Assembly: GCF_024296665.1 (NCBI RefSeq)
Contig: NZ_CP100762.1
Coordinates: 2,480,001 to 2,544,000 of the forward strand
DNA length: 64,000 bases
DNA from: Salinilacihabitans rarus
GTDB taxonomy: Archaea > Halobacteriota > Halobacteria > Halobacteriales > Natrialbaceae
Reading direction: 5' to 3'
In this document: piece by piece, positions 63,012 to 64,000 of the stretch
How the letters are laid out: every line of letters starts with the position of its first letter
How positions within the stretch are numbered: the stretch's first letter is position 1
The notes under the pieces: generated by a model
Told to the model about the DNA's origin: nothing
What the model saw: the letters and a program-made list of their open reading frames with translations, nothing else
Databases searched by the model: none
Made by a program: the position numbers and the translations under genes

Positions 63012-63224
63012 TCAGAGCCAGTCGTCCCCGCTTCCGGCGGTGCCCTCCTCGTACGTCGCGAGCACCGAGGCGAGGTTCTCGAGGGCCTCGTCCTCGCTGC
63101 CCCCCTGACTGGAAATGCCGGTGTCGTCGTCGGTCGCGACGTAGAGGCCGTCCTCGACCGTGACGGTGACGGCGTCGTCCTCGGCCAGTTCCTCCGCGGT
63201 CGGCTCGTCCGACGGATCGGTCAT
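63012..63224 (-). CDS. HicB-like antitoxin-fold protein without a visible HicA
   Basis: A 70-residue protein with the HicB partial RNase-H fold: VTVTVEDGLYVATDDDTGIS (about 17-36), then SQGGSEDEALENLASVLATY. There is no HicA-type (dsRBD-like) frame beside it, so it is either an orphan or serves another role. The C-terminus lacks the DNA-binding tail of classical HicB. The ATG at 63224 is preferred over a start nine codons upstream. Confidence 0.76.
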   Translation of the reverse strand: MTDPSDEPTAEELAEDDAVTVTVEDGLYVATDDDTGISSQGGSEDEALENLASVLATYEEGTAGSGDDWL

Positions 63225-63326
63225 ACGCGTCCGTATCGGCGGCGTCGTCAAATACCTGCTGACGGCGGCCGGCGACCGGTGGCCGGCGCCCTCGCCGGCG
63301 TCGACGGGAGAGCGGCCGAGAAAAAG

Positions 63327-63334
63327 CCTTTAAC
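63327..63334 (+). promoter_or_regulatory. TATA-like box of srp54
   Basis: CCTTTAAC is centred 28 bp before the srp54 ATG, consistent with a leaderless transcript. Confidence 0.5.
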
Positions 63335-63358
63335 GCCGCCGCCCCGTAGCCCCGGTAA

Positions 63359-64000
63359 ATGGTACTCGACGATCTCGGCAGTTCTCTGCGGGGCACCCTC
63401 GACAAACTCCGCGGGAAGTCCCGAATCTCCGAGGAGGACGTCGAGGAGGTCGTCAAGGAGATCCAACGCTCCCTGCTGTCGGCCGACGTCGACGTCTCGC
63501 TCGTGATGGAGCTGTCGGACAACATCAAGCACCGCGCGCTCGACGAGGAGCCGCCCGCCGGCACCCCGGCGCGTGACTTCGTCCTCCGCATCGTCTACGA
63601 GGAACTGGTCGACCTCATCGGCGAGTCGACCGAACTCCCCCTCGAAGAGCAGACGATCCTGCTCGCGGGCCTGCAGGGGTCGGGGAAGACCACCTCCGCG
63701 GCGAAGATGGCGTGGTGGTTCTCGACGAAGGGGCTGCGCCCGGCGGTCATCCAGACCGACACCTTCCGCCCCGGCGCCTACGATCAGGCCGAGCAGATGT
63801 GCGAACGGGCCGAGGTCGACTTCTACGGCGACCCCGACGCCGACGACCCGGTCCGGATCGCCCGCGACGGCCTCGAGGCGACCAGCGACGCCGAGGTCCA
63901 CATCGTCGACACCGCGGGTCGTCACGCCCTAGAGGAGGACCTGATCGACGAGATCGAGGAGATCGAGGACGTCGTCGAGCCCGACACCTCGCTGCTCGTC
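63359..64000 (+). CDS. srp54: Signal recognition particle protein SRP54, N-terminal part
   Basis: The first 214 residues of the SRP GTPase; the gene runs off the right edge. It starts [20 protein letters not shown], has the helical N domain (residues 1-90), the G1 loop [18 protein letters not shown] (about 104-121), [15 protein letters not shown] and the G3 motif VDTAGRH (about 187). The M domain that binds 7S RNA is missing because of the window end. Its receptor gene ftsY lies 7.5 kb upstream on the same strand. Confidence 0.97.
   Translation, partial: MVLDDLGSSLRGTLDKLRGKSRISEEDVEEVVKEIQRSLLSADVDVSLVMELSDNIKHRALDEEPPAGTPARDFVLRIVYEELVDLIGESTELPLEEQTILLAGLQGSGKTTSAAKMAWWFSTKGLRPAVIQTDTFRPGAYDQAEQMCERAEVDFYGDPDADDPVRIARDGLEATSDAEVHIVDTAGRHALEEDLIDEIEEIEDVVEPDTSLLV

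Noticed and set aside
63012-63224. Complete HicAB toxin-antitoxin system
   Set aside because: Only the HicB-like half is present; neither flank encodes a HicA-like protein.
60486-63506. 1006-codon plus-strand open frame across tssB, the disulfide reductase and the HicB-like gene
   Set aside because: Composite of shadow frames over three recognised genes; composition is unlike a haloarchaeal protein.

Overview
The window is chromosomal DNA from a haloarchaeon (class Halobacteria). The evidence is very high GC with G/C-ending codons, strongly acidic proteins, Tat-type (RR) signal peptides with lipoboxes, TATA boxes about 27 bp upstream of start codons (largely leaderless transcripts), and archaeal hallmark genes: the PolD large subunit, RadA, NMD3, aIF6, L31e/L39e/L18Ae, prefoldin, FtsY/SRP54 and HalOD1 proteins. 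I see no insertion sequences, CRISPR arrays, rRNA genes or phage genes. It reads as mostly core chromosome, with both ends cutting genes (a solute-binding lipoprotein on the left, srp54 on the right).

Layout. 1-8.6 kb: binding lipoprotein, PPC-domain protein, polC, zinc ribbon, panE, NifU-like Fe-S protein, DUF5783-like protein, DUF4010/MgtC-like membrane protein. 9-12.5 kb: PHP protein, RecJ-like DHH nuclease, CapA-like lipoprotein. 12.5-15.2 kb: tetrapyrrole operon hemC-cobA-hemD. 15.3-18.8 kb: nitric-oxide module (truncated haemoglobin plus quinol NO reductase) and a membrane protein. 19-23.5 kb: hemL, an Amt-PII fusion and hemB, so five tetrapyrrole genes lie within 11 kb. 23.5-28 kb: reductase/aldehyde dehydrogenase pair opposite an acyl-CoA dehydrogenase, then HIT. 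28-34.3 kb: MFS, DCC protein, ferredoxin and several small haloarchaeal proteins. 34.3 kb: a tRNA-like gene with an abnormal anticodon arm. 34.5-39.8 kb: XPD/DinG-like helicase, HTH regulator, 28-aa membrane peptide, Taw2-like methyltransferase, NMD3. 39.8-40.2 kb: a non-coding region with origin-recognition-box-like repeats. 40.2-45.5 kb: HtpX/PspAB envelope-stress genes, PQQ-propeller protein, radA, two HalOD1 proteins. 45.6-51.2 kb: sufU/sufS, zinc-ribbon membrane protein, DUF424, TPR, CPA2 antiporter. 51.2-55.9 kb: thpR and the translation/secretion cluster rpl39e-rpl31e-aif6-(inserted Tat protein)-rpl18a-pfdA-ftsY. 55.9-64 kb: SCO/UreH-like pair, NmrA protein, rubrerythrin, a divergent rhodanese pair, a disulfide oxidoreductase, an orphan HicB and srp54.

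Observations most worth following up are: a codon-usage island around the PolD catalytic motif that looks like the footprint of intein movement; the tRNA-like gene without U33 and with an over-long GC hairpin for an anticodon arm; the box repeats with nearby iterons between nmd3 and htpX; the Amt-PII fusion with Trp where Tyr51 normally sits, plus a perfect 15-bp palindrome in its promoter; and a 9-bp inverted repeat between the NO-scavenging and NO-reducing genes. None of these was tested by alignment or folding software; they are read by eye.
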